A DNA stretch of 60,000 nucleotides from Cryptomeria japonica (taxonomy: Eukaryota > Streptophyta > Pinopsida > Cupressales > Cupressaceae). Below are positions 1-10,060 of the stretch, piece by piece. The notes below the pieces were generated by a model that was not told the DNA's origin, searched no databases, and worked only from the letters and a program-made list of their open reading frames with translations. Location: the NCBI RefSeq assembly GCF_030272615.1, contig NC_081407.1:315548456-315608455 (forward strand), written 5' to 3'. Position numbers and translations under genes: made by a program. Each line of letters begins with the position of its first letter. The stretch's first letter is position 1.

Positions 1-7
1 GGTAGAG

Positions 8-1036
8 ATGTTCACACAAAATGTTAATAAAGACATTGGCTATGATCTAAGGAAAGCTTATTTGTCCACCTTCAAGGACGTCATTGAAAAAGGCTTAGCA
101 ACAGAGAAGGTCCTAATTGAACAAGGAGTCATTAATATATTCAAGGAAAACAAAGATGACTTTAAAGGAAAAGACAAGCCGAGATTTTGGAATAGAAACA
201 ACAACACAATCAATGATGGTGTTGTTGACGCCAACACAGTGTGACCCAAATTCATTTTTTCTGGATCAAGTTCTATAAACAATCAAGTGAATACTCAAAC
301 AACTTCCAGATCACGGAGGAAGTACACTCCATTGGGAGAACCACTTGAGTCAATCTTCAAGAAGCTAGTGGCAAACAAGGTAATCACAGTTCCAGATTTT
401 CCTCCATATGAACCAAAGGTTAAACCAAATTGGTGGAATGATGATGAGTATTGTGAATTTCATAAGAGCAAGGGTCATAAGATAGGAAATTGTCATCGAC
501 TGAAGAACATCATACAAGATCTCATTGATAGAGGTGACATTGAGATTGAGGGACACTCATCCAATCAAGAACATGAGATGTTTAAGGAACCATTCCCAAA
601 GCATGACAAGGGAAAAGCTAAATCCATAGATGACCAAACCAACTATACCAAAGCAACCTATAACTATGATTCAACTATCAATCACATTTCAATGGACAAT
701 TACATCTCTACCATTATCATCAAGGACAAAAACCCTAAGAATTCTACCTGGAGACCCAAGATTGTCCTAAAAGGTGTTGGATCTTCTTCCGAACCTACCT
801 CTAAATGTAATGTCACAACCCACCGAGGTAAATTCACTTTGCAAGGAGCTCCAGCTAAAAACACTGCTTCCTCATCAACCAAACCTGAGTATGATCTTGT
901 AGAACAGTTAGGGAAGACACCCACACTCATCTCCATACTTGAACTCTTATGCATATCCCCCGCACATAAAGCTATTCTTGACAAAACCTTGAGAGACACT
1001 GCCGTTCCTACTGATCTGAATGTGGACCAGTTTTAG
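8..1036 (+). pseudogene. Gypsy-1 gag C-terminal part with CCHC-like knuckle
   Basis: Two reading frames (8-244 and 287-1036) encode the C-terminal part of gag. The first ends in RFWNRNNNTINDGVVDANT, which matches RFWYKNKNVTNDGVVDA of Gypsy-2. The second contains YCEFHKSKGHKIGNC, a C-x2-H-x4-H-x4-C knuckle typical of Tat gag, followed by NIIQDLIDRGDIEIEG. It ends with the motif LDKTLRDTAVPTDLNVDQF just before a TAG at 1034-1036 that stands where Gypsy-2 has a Gln codon. The role is capsid and RNA packaging. Both frames are broken, so this is a pseudogene. Confidence 0.85.
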
Positions 1037-2265
1037 GCCATGATGGGATACCTTTCCATTCCACACTCTCTTACATTCACAGAAGCCGATGACGCCTTCG
1101 TAAGTCAGCCACATAATGCACCACTACACATTGAAGCCTTCATACACAAACATCGAATAAAATGAGTCCTGATAGATGGAGGAGCAGGTCTAAACATTTG
1201 TACATTGAGCACAATTAAACAATTGGGATATTCTGATAAAGCTGTGAATTCTACAAATCAAATAACCATCAAGGCATATGATGATGAAGAGCGTTCGAGT
1301 CCAAGGGCACAGTCACCTTACCTCTCAGAGTTGGGCTAGTTACGAAGGATGTGGTTTGTCAAGTCCTAGATCTAGATCTCACTTATAACATATTGCTAGG
1401 ACGTCCTTGGATTCATGAAATGAGGGCAGTCCCATCTACATATCACCAATGCATTAAGTTTCCTCATAATGGAGTAGAAGTAATAGTTAACGGTGATCCT
1501 AATCCGTTCATATACTGCAATAACCTGAGATCAAAAACTAAGACCATTATTCCCAGTAATCGTGAAGCTATTCCTTCTTCGGCATACATTGATCCTAAGT
1601 CATTGAAACTTTCGACATCAAAACAAGGTGAGCTTAAAGGCAAATTTCAAGACAAGGGACTGGGGGAATACACTTTAAATCAGACAATGTACTTACAACA
1701 AGTCATGAGTTCCCCAAAAGAATATGGAAGACCACATCCTAACAAGCAAGTATCCATCATGGTACTCAAATGGGACCCTACTACCTTTCAAAGATGGGGC
1801 GAACTGGAAGAGGAAGACTTATACAAAATGCTTTACAAAGACATTGAAGATGATACACAAGATCACATCAGTCTACCATGTGAGAAATATGGCAAAGGTT
1901 TCAAGATCCTACAAAAATTCGGGTATGATGGAAAAAGCCCTCTTGGGTTATGAAAGGAAGGCATCATTGAACCTTTACAACCTGAATTGACTTTCAAAAA
2001 GGAACACTCGAAAGGACTTGGTTTCTTGACTTCCAAGATCCATACTCAAAAGATAGAAGAAGTCTTACAAATCAAAACTGCCACAATTCAACAAGAAGGT
2101 CGCTATTCCACAGACTCCAATGAATGGGAATGGGGTTCAGATAAATCCTCCAGTGACTATGAGCTCATTGAAACATTAAGAGAGCCAGATGAACCCACAG
2201 AAGAAGAGGAATTTTATAAAAGATTCAAAGTTGGTCAAGAAACAACCCATGAGGATTCCACATAG
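1037..2265 (+). pseudogene. Gypsy-1 aspartic protease and G-patch-like segment
   Basis: The retropepsin active site reads VLIDGGAGLNICTL, directly after a TGA at 1163-1165. A one-base shift near 1297 separates it from the rest, 1351-1953, which contains the conserved LLGRPWIHEMRAVPSTYHQC of Tat proteases. The C-terminal part, YGKGFKILQKFGYDGKSPLGL and then a later KGLGF, has the spacing of a G-patch (G, hydrophobics, KxGY, G, GLG). A TGA at 1951-1953 cuts the G-patch. The following 1987-2265 frame is an acidic linker. The protease would cleave the gag-pol product; the function of the G-patch-like part in this family is an inference (nucleic-acid binding, as in betaretroviral proteases). Confidence 0.8.
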
Positions 2266-3876
2266 TCCTTGTCTCAAGGTCCTAGGTTGAAATCACATAG
2301 GATGAGAACACCTGTCCCAGAATGCACTACAAGTGATGATAATTTGGATTCGTTCATGATCAAGACTGATGAGGAGAGTGCCATCGATGACCTCGATAAT
2401 TACCTTGACATACCCGAATATAACTGCATCTTCACTCTTAGCCCCGCTAACTTCGAAGACATTAAAGGCCTTCCCCTTGTTCACCACCAACTCATTGACT
2501 GGGATCATGAAGGACCTACACAGTTTGAGACATTCCAAAATGATGAAGCTTTTATCAACTATCTTGGCATATAGGATGATCTTCCTCTTGGGGACCATAA
2601 AGCGGGATACACTATAGAACTCAATAGCGTGGCATATTTTGGTGAGGGTGTCAGACCTTCCAGTCGCAAAAATGTGAAAATAAGAACAAACCTAGGGTCT
2701 TATGGTGAAAACCACACTGTGGTGTTGTCTGACCCCAAAAAAGTAAAAAGAAAGGACATATCTGAGGGCAAAAACCTCTCTGAGGCACCCGAAGATGGAA
2801 GGCTCGACATTCTCCCAGCATCATATGAGGAAAAGTCATCCATGTTGGTAGAGGAGACTATCAAAACAAACATTGGTATAGAAGAGGTTCCACACAACAT
2901 ATTCCTGGCTCAATCGTTGACAGAGTCAGAAAGGTCAAAATTCATAAGTTTCTTCAAAGAATGACAAATCAACTTTGCCTGGTCATACGCTGATATGCCT
3001 GGATTAGACTCAGATTTGGTAATGCATCATTTGACAGTTAAACTGGGGGCAAAACCAGTGAAACAAAAATTAAGAAAGATGCATCCACAAGTTGCATTAT
3101 TGGTCAAAACAAAGCTTGAGAAATTATTGGACGTCGGATTCATATGCCCAATTGATTATCATGAATGGATCTCCAACTTAGTGCTTGTCAGTAAACCAGA
3201 TCACAACATCAAAATATGTACAGATTTCAAATACATCAACAAAGCTTGTCCAAAGGATGACTTCCTATTACCAAATATTGACTTGATTGTCGATCTCACA
3301 GCAGGTCATGAAATGTTATCATTGATGGATGGATTCTCTAGTTATAATCAAATAAAGATTGGGCCCAAGGATCAACACAAAACATCATTCACTTTCCCTT
3401 GGAGAACTTTCTACTGGAATGTCATGCCCTTCGGGCTAAAAAATGTAGGTGCTACATATCAAAGAGCCATGACTACTATCTTTCATGATCTCATGCACGT
3501 AACTGTGGAAGATTATGTTGATGACCTCTTGGGCAAATCAATAGACAAAAATACACATTTAGACATACTTTCAGTCATCTTTGATCAGTTGGAAAAATAC
3601 AAAGTAAGATTAAACCCCAAGAAATGTGTCTTTGGAGTAACCTCTGGGAAGCTCCTAGGATTCATTGTATCCAAAAGAGGAATCGAAGTAGATCTAGCAA
3701 AAGTCAAGGCCATCTTGGAGATGCAACCACCAAGAAATATCAGTCAACTTCGGTCTTTACAAGGGAGACTCCAGTCCATACGAAGATTCATAGCGCAACT
3801 TGCAAATAAGTGTAATCCTTTTCAGCACTTGCTACATAAAAACATCAAATTCAAATGGGATGATAACTGTCAATAG
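2266..3876 (+). pseudogene. Gypsy-1 acidic linker and reverse transcriptase
   Basis: An acidic linker (2269-2964, with stops at 2572-2574 and 2962-2964) leads into reverse transcriptase. RT starts near MPGLDSDLVMHHL and holds KMHPQVALLVKTKLEKLLD, the substrate-binding segment ICTDFKYINKACPKDDF, FGLKNVGATYQRAM and the catalytic box EDYVDDLLG. The fragment ends at TAG 3874-3876 inside the RT to RNase H linker. RT copies the element RNA into DNA. The catalytic aspartates are present, but upstream and downstream stops make translation of a whole polyprotein impossible. Confidence 0.9.
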
Positions 3877-4765
3877 GCTTTCCAGACACTCAAAGATTAT
3901 CTTCTGAATCCGCCAGTTCTGATGCCACCAGTTCTAGATCAGCCTTTGCTACTTTACATATCAGCTACTCCAACAGCACTGGGGGCACTCTTAGCACACC
4001 AAATTGCTGAGGGAAAAGAAAAAGCAGTATACTATATCAGTCGTACATTGGTGGATATGAGCTAAGCTACACACCAATTGAGCGTGCATGTCTAGCCATG
4101 GTCTTTGCTTCGCAAAAATTACGACATTACATGCTCACTCATAAGACTAAGTTGGTTGCAAGAATCGATCCATTGAAATACCTTCTTAATAAAGCAACAC
4201 TTACTGGGTGACTAGCCAAATGGGTAATGATCCTGAGTGAATTCGACATCGAGTATGTGGACAGAAAAGCAATAAAAGGACAAGCCATCACAGATCAATT
4301 AGTAGATGCTCCTATGATAGATGATGTTCCTCTAAGTTCAAAATTTCCAGATGAATCCATTTTAACAATGTCACATGCAAAGCCATGGCAACTGTACTTC
4401 GACGGCTCATACACATAACATGGGGTAGGAGTTGGCATCCTCTTTATAACTCCTCAAGGGGATTCTATACCAAAATCATACCGCTTATCATTTCCATGCA
4501 CTAACAATATAGTGGAATATGAGGGCTTAACAACTGGATTATGGATTGCAGTTCAGTGGAAGATCCAAGAACTTCATGTTTTTGGGGACTCTCAACTTGT
4601 AATCCATCAAGCAACTGATGATTACCAAACAAAAGATGAAAAATTAATGCCTTACAAAAAAATGGTGGATGAACTAAAATAGCATTTCACAAAGATGGAC
4701 TTTGAGCAGATACCAAGAGAGCAGAATAGAGCCACAGATACCATGGCTACAATTGCTTCACTGAT
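3877..4765 (+). pseudogene. Gypsy-1 tandem RNase H domains (RNH and Tat-type second RNH)
   Basis: The first RNase H has LLYISATPTALGALLAHQ, then a one-base deletion near 4060 (compared with Gypsy-2) before CLAMVFASQKLRHYML. A TGA at 4209-4211 replaces an Arg of Gypsy-2. The second RNase H begins at WQLYFDGSYT and has the catalytic set YFDGS, NNIVEYEGL and FGDSQLV. TAA at 4416-4418 and TAG at 4679-4681 interrupt it. Two RNase H domains in a row are a known signature of Tat elements; the second is of the plant archaeal-like type. Confidence 0.85.
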
Positions 4766-6135
4766 TGATCTACCTCCAAATGAGACCCGTTATGAGTTCT
4801 TGGTGGATAACCTTTTGGTTCCTTCATATGAAATCATTCCTACTGAGATGATATGTATTGTCGGTCCCGAGTCCCAGTTATATGGTTCCATTTTCACATA
4901 CCTTCGAGACAATACCCTACCTCCTGATTTATCAAATAACCAACGTCGCACTTTCATTCACCAATCCTCTCGATATGTCATTTTAGCTGATATCCTATAC
5001 CGGCGAGGTCTAGATGGCACTCTTCTTAGATGTTTAGAAAGTGACTAAGCTCAGATTGCGTTACGTGAAGTACATGAAGGGATATGTGGTCCACATGCTA
5101 GTGGTCCTACCTTAGCCAAGAAACTCATCAAGACTGGATATTACTGGCCCAATATGAAAAAGGACTCATATCAATTTGTTAAGAAATGTAAGCAATGTCA
5201 AATTCATGGAGACCTCATACATGCACCAGCACAAGAACTTCAACCAATTGCATCTCCTTGACCCTTTTGTCAGTGGGGACTTGATCTCATAGGCAAGATT
5301 CATCCTCCTTCTTCCAATGGTCATAAATTCATTATCACTGCCACAGAGTATTTCACAAAATAGATTGAAGCCATGCCTCTCACACAAGTCACTGGAAAAC
5401 AAATTGCTACGTTCATTCTCAACTATATCATTTGTCGATACGGTATTCCTATTTCCATTATCACTGATAACGGGCGTCCCTTCAAAAACTAGGATGTTCA
5501 TGAACTCTGTGACCCGCTTCCATATTTCACATCATTTCTCCACACCATATTATCCCCAAGGTAATGGTCAAGCTAAGGCATCTAATAAGACAATCCTTAA
5601 AATCCTAAAAAAGACAGTCAACAATGCTGGCCGTAATTGGCATATCCAACTTAATCCTGCAATTTGGGCCTACTGCACAAGTGTCTGCACACCTACAGGA
5701 GCTACACCCTATTCACTTGTCTATGGCGCTGAAGCCATCTTTCCTATTGAGGTCGAGCTACCCTCTTTATGAGTCTCTTTGTAAAACATCATCAGTGATG
5801 AAGACTATAGGGTCTTTCACTTACAAGAATTGGAACTACTGGATGAACGGAGACAAACTGCTTTTAATCATCTCAAGGCTTATCAACAATGAATGAGTCG
5901 CAACTACAATCACAAGGTCAAGCCTCACACATTTGAGGTAGGTGATTTGGTTCTCAGAGAAAACCCCCAAAATTAGCAAGACAGAGAGAAGAAGGGCAAG
6001 TTCAAACCAAACTGGCTTGGTCCTTACATCATTACAGCAACATACGGATCTGGGGCATATCAGCTCTCAAATACAGAAGGTGAACCTTTGGAGGATCCTA
6101 TCAACAGCATGCACCTTCGCAGGTTCTACACATAG
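4766..6135 (+). pseudogene. Gypsy-1 integrase
   Basis: The zinc-binding HHCC module reads H-EGICGPH...CKQCQIHG around 5065-5210. The core shows WGLDLIGKIHP (first Asp) and ITDNGRPFKN (second Asp). The third catalytic residue is changed: the motif reads GNGQAKASNKT, Lys where Gypsy-2 has GNGQAEASNKT. TGA at 5261-5263 and TAG at 5361-5363 both stand for Trp codons, and one extra base near 5512 shifts the frame. The C-terminal GPY/F-type region ends with MHLRRFYT and TAG at 6133-6135. Integrase would insert the cDNA; this copy is dead. Confidence 0.88.
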
Positions 6136-6440
6136 CTCTTCAGAGTATCCTAATTCAAAAATACAAAAAAATAAAAAAAATTCAAAAAGACAAAAAAATA
6201 AAAAAATTCAAAAATACAAAAAAAATTATAAAACATAAAAATCGTTACTTGGTGAAAACTTGGCAAACAGGCTCCTTGTGACACAAAAAAAACATCAAAA
6301 AAAGTAAAGAGAAATAATTTCGTCCAACGGTGAAAACCACTTCGGTGGCGCCTTGGGCAAGTACTATGGTGAAAACTAGGTCACCAGCGCCATGTGTAGA
6401 GACATTGCTCCTCCCTTCTTCAAGATTCACTTCCATCCTT
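6136..6440 (+). repeat. A-rich tract and GTGAAAAC repeat block after pol (Gypsy-1)
   Basis: Directly after pol lies an A-rich simple tract (about 6153-6240) and then copies of a motif like GGTGAAAACTTGGCAAACAG followed by GCGCC/GCTCC at about 6250-6275, 6330-6350 and 6368-6395. The same combination (A-rich tract plus GTGAAAACCTGGCAAACAGG twice) follows pol in Gypsy-2 at 44970-45175. Part of it can fold (CCTG-GCAAA-CAGG). Conservation outside the coding region suggests an RNA-level signal, but its role is unknown. Confidence 0.6.
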
Positions 6441-7829
6441 TCACTTTACACACACTCACAACCTATTTGTTCATAATAAACTTACACATTCCCATCATGG
6501 CTTGTTATTGATCTACCTAAGATTGGTTCGCCATACATAATAACCTTCATTTTCATCCCTTTCCATCCATAATAAATTAGCTCCTATCTGTGGCTAAGGC
6601 AAATCCTACATCTAGTGATGGGTGTGGAACTGAGAACATCACATGTTCCAACGAGTACAGTTTCTTCCAGCTTCCTTCAGTCTATCAACGCACAATTCAC
6701 AATAAAGCAACATCTACATCGCCAATCCGCAATAAAGTTCCATCTTCTTCACAATAAAGTATCAGTTTCATGGATTCAGTCAATTTTAGATGAGACACAG
6801 TAGCAACAATGGACTTCAACAAATCAAATCTTTCAATAGACTTAGACAACTTTATGGTTCAGTGCTATCTATCCTTTTGTGAAAGTAAACATTGTGACCA
6901 CAATCAAATAAGACTTATACAAGTGATAAGAGACACTAAACTTGAGGACTACAGTGAATGTTGGTGTCGAGTCTTGGTTTTCTTTTGATTTTTATCTTTT
7001 GGTGACATGTCTTTTAGCTTTTCTGGGATGTCTTTGACTAGAGATTCTATCTCCAAGATGTCTTTGACTAGAAAGGCGAGGATGGGGTATTGTCACCTAT
7101 TTGTATTTGTTGTCTGTGGATTGTCTCTTAGTAATGCTATGACTTGTCCAAGGATATGAGGACACTGTGAGTCTAGTATGAACTGGGGCATTCCTTGTTT
7201 GTGACTGTCTTATCTCCATGCAACCAGGTACAATTACTTTCTGGGTCGAACATATGCCTCGATTGTCATAACCTACTTGCCATAATAAAGCTCAATGATG
7301 ATAACGCACAAGAAGCTCTTTCACTTTCATATCTTTTGTCTTCCATCCCCCTTTCTTGATTGACTTCCATCATCCTTCTCGAGTCCGCATAGCCTACTAT
7401 CACATGAATGAGTATAATGACACACCAAAAACATTTGCATTTTATGTAGTTGCACCTGCATTACCACATATAAGCATTTCATACATACATATAGATATCA
7501 CAACTGCATCACATCCTACACACAACACATGTTAGCACAATTTACATTTGCATTATCATATCCATCCGCACTACATACATTCACATTTGTATTAGCATAA
7601 CATATAAAAATACAAAAGAACAAAAATATTGTATTTCATTATGTACATATTTGCATCCATATCATAAGCATCACATAGAAACATACATCACATAGGTACA
7701 CATGCATATAGCTACCGCAAAGATGAATCATCTCATATATATATATATAAAGTGTCATGATACAATGATGTCAAAATCATATGGCTACAATCACTTGAAG
7801 GTGTCTACATCATCATACAAAAATGGTAC
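6441..7829. other. Gypsy-1 3' untranslated region, no gene seen
   Basis: No reading frame of interest is present. The left half has a direct repeat GATGTCTTTGACTAGA at about 7028 and 7058. The stretch 7400-7700 is rich in CAT/ACAT words and resembles 46380-46640 of Gypsy-2. A short (AT)n run lies at 7737-7749. The long frame 7702-8076 on the + strand is the shadow of the antisense PMD exon. Confidence 0.6.
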
Positions 7830-8270
7830 AAAATTGATACAAAGGAACCTGCTGATAACTCCTGCCAACACTATTGGTAGTGCTAATCCTATCCATGTCA
7901 TGGTATCCCATGCCACATGTCCCACCCTCATCTCTAGTCCTGGATCCTATAACACTCATCTAAGGGCATCCCTGTATTCATCTCCATCGTACGGAATCAG
8001 CTCCCCATCGATCAGTATCCACAGAATCCTATATACATCCTCTAGGGTGACTGTCATCTCCCCCATCAGCAAATGAAAAGTGCAAGTCTTAGAGTGCCAC
8101 TTGTCCACCAGTGCATTTAACAATCCCATGTTCACCCAAAACTCAAGCACATACAAAATATGTCTCAATCCCATAGCCTCAATCGCAGCTCAGTCCTTGG
8201 CTGTCAACTCAGGTCGCAACCTCTGAGTCGATGGGAATCTCTCTCATGACTCCAGCATAGGCAAATACTC
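7830..8270 (-). pseudogene. Antisense PMD gene of Gypsy-1, exon 2 (plant mobile domain, truncated)
   Basis: On the minus strand, starting right after a CTGCAG acceptor at 8271, one frame reads EYLPMLES, then with two TGA codons (Arg positions) to the stretch GLRHILYVLEFWVNMG, KWHSKTCTFHL, GEMTVTLEDVYRILWI and LIDGELIPYDGD. This is the N-terminal half of the plant mobile domain family (PF10536, proteins MAIN, MAIL and PP7-long), whose hallmark is a Trp/His...TFHL...GE.T.TLEDV block. After RDALR at 7959 two more stops follow, then GHVAWDTMT and ALPIVLAGVISRFLC before recognisable sequence is lost near 7830. The domain is therefore shorter than in Gypsy-2. PMD proteins act in silencing and genome stability in plants; a role for this copy is inference. 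Confidence 0.82.
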
Positions 8271-8307
8271 CTGCAGTCACACAAATCAATCATCTCAGTC
8301 CTAGTGA

Positions 8308-8512
8308 CACTCACTGTTCATTACAAAGTGTTGCTTCTATCCTAGTGGTACTCCCTGTTCATCACAAAGTACTACGTGTTTGGCACTCCCTGTTCATCAC
8401 AAAGTGCTGCTCACATTTGCACTCACTATTCATCACAAAGTGCTGTTCATATTTTAGTACTCCCTGTTCATCACAAAGTACTATATCTTGGTACTCAGTA
8501 TTCATCACAAAG
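8308..8512. repeat. Six tandem units with core CCCTGTTCATCACAAAGT
   Basis: Six units start near 8308, 8349, 8384, 8420, 8458 and 8492, a period of 34-41 bp. Each contains a variant of CCCTGTTCATCACAAAGT and a variable spacer. They lie inside the putative intron of the antisense gene. I see no such array in the shorter intron of Gypsy-2, so the expansion is specific to this lineage or copy. Confidence 0.85.
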
Positions 8513-8531
8513 TTCCTTGATCTATCTTATC

Positions 8532-8722
8532 CTAGGGCCTCTGCATGAGTGAATCCTCTTGAGTAGTTTCCTAATTGGCAACGTATGTTCTACCACAAAA
8601 TTGTCAATCCTAGCCCTATTTGCAATTCTAGTCTTCCCTAGAGGACCTGCTTGAGTGTATCCTCTCAATAGCTTATCCAATCGATAGTGTATGTTCATCA
8701 CAGAACTGCCGATTTGACCTAG
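8532..8722. repeat. Diverged tandem duplication of about 95 bp
   Basis: Two halves share the order CCT(C/G)TGC(A/T)TGAGTG, ATCCTCT, TAG, TTCC/ATCC, GTATGTTC, CACA(A/G)AA/C-TG and CCTAG. They start near 8538 and 8643. The duplication follows the CCCTGTTCATC array within the same intron. Similarity is only moderate. Confidence 0.5.
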
Positions 8723-8852
8723 AAGACAAAAATTCACATTTTTGGACACAAACGTGCTTTCCTGACATAAACGCGCATTTATTACACTACCTAGCATGCA
8801 TTAATGACAACAATACAAGCATCAAAGTACAAGGAAGTTTTGTGGTACTTAC

Positions 8853-8912
8853 TAGCTCTCCTGCCTCTGCTGGCCTCTGAAATCGGCGAACGCGATCGAA
8901 TCTGTGAGCCAT
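8853..8912 (-). pseudogene. Antisense PMD gene of Gypsy-1, exon 1
   Basis: The minus-strand frame starts at ATG 8912 in the context GCAATGGC and encodes MAHRFDRVRRFQRPAEAGEL, 20 codons, ending exactly at the GTAAGT donor. There is no other ATG between it and the TATA-like box at 9009-9015. Position, length and intron phase match exon 1 of Gypsy-2 (MANIRMVDHLEEH...). The peptide is basic. The frame of this exon is intact. Confidence 0.62.
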
Positions 8913-9008
8913 TGCCGTCGCTGCTGATTGCTGCTGCTCTATCTCACTCTGCACTCTGATCTCTTGGATGTGTGGATGACAATGAGGATGTTTTCCCCTC
9001 GTGGTCTA

Positions 9009-9015
9009 TCTTATA
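9009..9015 (-). promoter_or_regulatory. TATA-like box of the antisense gene (Gypsy-1)
   Basis: TATAAGA on the minus strand, 97 bp upstream of the antisense ATG. The surrounding + strand words TTTTCCCCTCGTGGTCT and TTATAGA are repeated in Gypsy-2 (TTTTCCCTCTCTTGGTCT and TTATAGA at about 49073-49100), so the element is conserved at the same place in both copies. Confidence 0.5.
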
Positions 9016-9241
9016 GACTGCCCTAGCCCTAATCTCCTGCTTCAGCCTTCGTTATCCTATGACTTTGTCACTTTATCCGGTCAGTCCATTCTAGCCTTTC
9101 TTTCTTATCGAGAGATTGTCTGCGATCTTTCCAGACATTTTCATCCAATCTCTCGAGGGGGCATATCATTCCCATCTTGGGGCAACTTTGTATCAGTTCA
9201 TATTATCTTCTTTGAAACAACGCAACAAGCTGCATTGTCTC

Positions 9242-9255
9242 AAAGAGGGGCAAAA
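9242..9255 (+). promoter_or_regulatory. Polypurine tract of Gypsy-1
   Basis: AAAGAGGGGCAAAA lies immediately before the LTR start TGTAGACACC. The same tract and same LTR start are found at 49359-49382 in Gypsy-2, which fixes the LTR boundary in both. It primes plus-strand DNA synthesis. Confidence 0.88.
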
Positions 9256-10060
9256 TGTAGACACCTAAAATTGTCATGTCTAATTAAATAAATATTTTAT
9301 TTATTTAATTACTTTAGCCTAATTCTTCTATTAATTAAATAAATCTTTATTTATTTAATTAATTCATTTATCGTCTTCTAGCCTTATTTCTCATTTAAAT
9401 AAATTCATTTATTTATTTAAATTATCCTTTTTCCTAAAATTAAATAAATATCTTATTTATTTAATTTGATCCCACTTCTTCTATTAATTAAATAAATCTT
9501 TATTTATTTAATTAGTTCATTAGCCTTTTCTACCCATGACACATGTCATTCATCTCTTAATTCATACACTACCTACCCTCTCATTATTTTATTATTTCTT
9601 TTACCTACTCTCTAATCATAACTGACCTCCTTTTACACCTCTCAATCTTATCCCTCCATTTCTTATAGTGTCTTCTATATAAGGAGATACTTCCTTCATT
9701 ATCAAACCCTAATAAATCATTCTAATCAATCATCCTAATCAATCTAACTACTTGATCAATTGACTACTAGGCATATGCGATCCTACTTGCAACCACATTT
9801 CATTCTTTGTTGAGCTCTTGTGCACATAAAATCTGAGAGCAAATACATCAAACAAGATCAATGGAGATAGGAAGAATGGAGATCCAAATCCTATTGGACA
9901 TGTGATGGTATAATCTTTGTGATTTCATTTGATTTGCATTGTCTTAGGTAATCTTCATATGTTATGGTGGATTTTTGTTGTTGTTAGGCTAGGGTTTTGT
10001 GGTTGAATTCATTTAGCCTTTCAATATCATTATTATTGTTATCCATTTTCACCATATACA
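9256..10060 (+). repeat. 3' LTR of Gypsy-1 (right end truncated)
   Basis: The LTR starts with TGTAGACACCTAAAA after the polypurine tract. It shares only its first dozen bases with the Gypsy-2 LTR; the rest is different. It has five AT hairpins in its first 260 bp and a TATA box CTATATAAGG at 9675-9684 in the sense direction, about 420 bp into the LTR. The expected TG...CA end is not reached: at 10061 the sequence switches to Copia-A LTR sequence. Confidence 0.82.
9282..9514. repeat. Five regularly spaced AT hairpins
   Basis: Perfect inverted repeats occur at 9282-9310 (12-bp arms, 5-bp loop), 9331-9362 (14-bp arms, 4-bp loop), 9393-9422 (12-bp arms, 6-bp loop), 9437-9467 (14-bp arms, 3-bp loop) and 9485-9514 (13-bp arms, 4-bp loop). 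All use the arm ATTAAATAAAT or a close variant, and the units start 44-62 bp apart. The spacers are unlike each other except for TTCTTCTATTAATTAAATAA before units 2 and 5. Confidence 0.9.

Larger units (their letters stand above)
8271..8852 (-). other. Putative intron of antisense PMD gene (Gypsy-1)
   Basis: The minus strand shows a canonical donor GTAAGTACC (ending exon 1 at 8853) and an acceptor GTGTGACTGCAG ending at 8271. Removing 8271-8852 joins a 20-codon first exon in phase 0 to the PMD frame. Gypsy-2 has an intron at the equivalent place and phase. The intron contains six tandem repeats (8308-8512) and a duplicated segment of about 95 bp (8532-8722). Splicing is inferred from sequence only. 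Confidence 0.65.
1..10060 (+). mobile_element. Gypsy-1: Ty3/gypsy element, Tat type, 5' part outside window
   Basis: This is a degenerate LTR retrotransposon with domain order gag end, CCHC-like knuckle, protease, G-patch-like segment, reverse transcriptase, RNase H, second RNase H, integrase, long 3' region with an antisense PMD gene, polypurine tract and 3' LTR. Two consecutive RNase H domains and no chromodomain after integrase are typical of the Tat lineage. The 5' LTR and most of gag lie to the left of the window. The right end is cut at 10060, where Copia-A sequence begins with a truncated LTR. The reading frame carries many stops and at least three frameshifts, so it cannot make its own proteins. 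Gypsy-2 at 33254-50831 is a relative in the same order and was used throughout to find breaks. Confidence 0.93.

Noticed and set aside
7702-8076. 124-codon frame on the + strand
   Set aside because: It overlaps the PMD exon on the other strand and has no similarity of its own.
8308-8512. Direct repeats resembling a CRISPR array
   Set aside because: Units are imperfect and spacers are related to each other; context is a plant retrotransposon.
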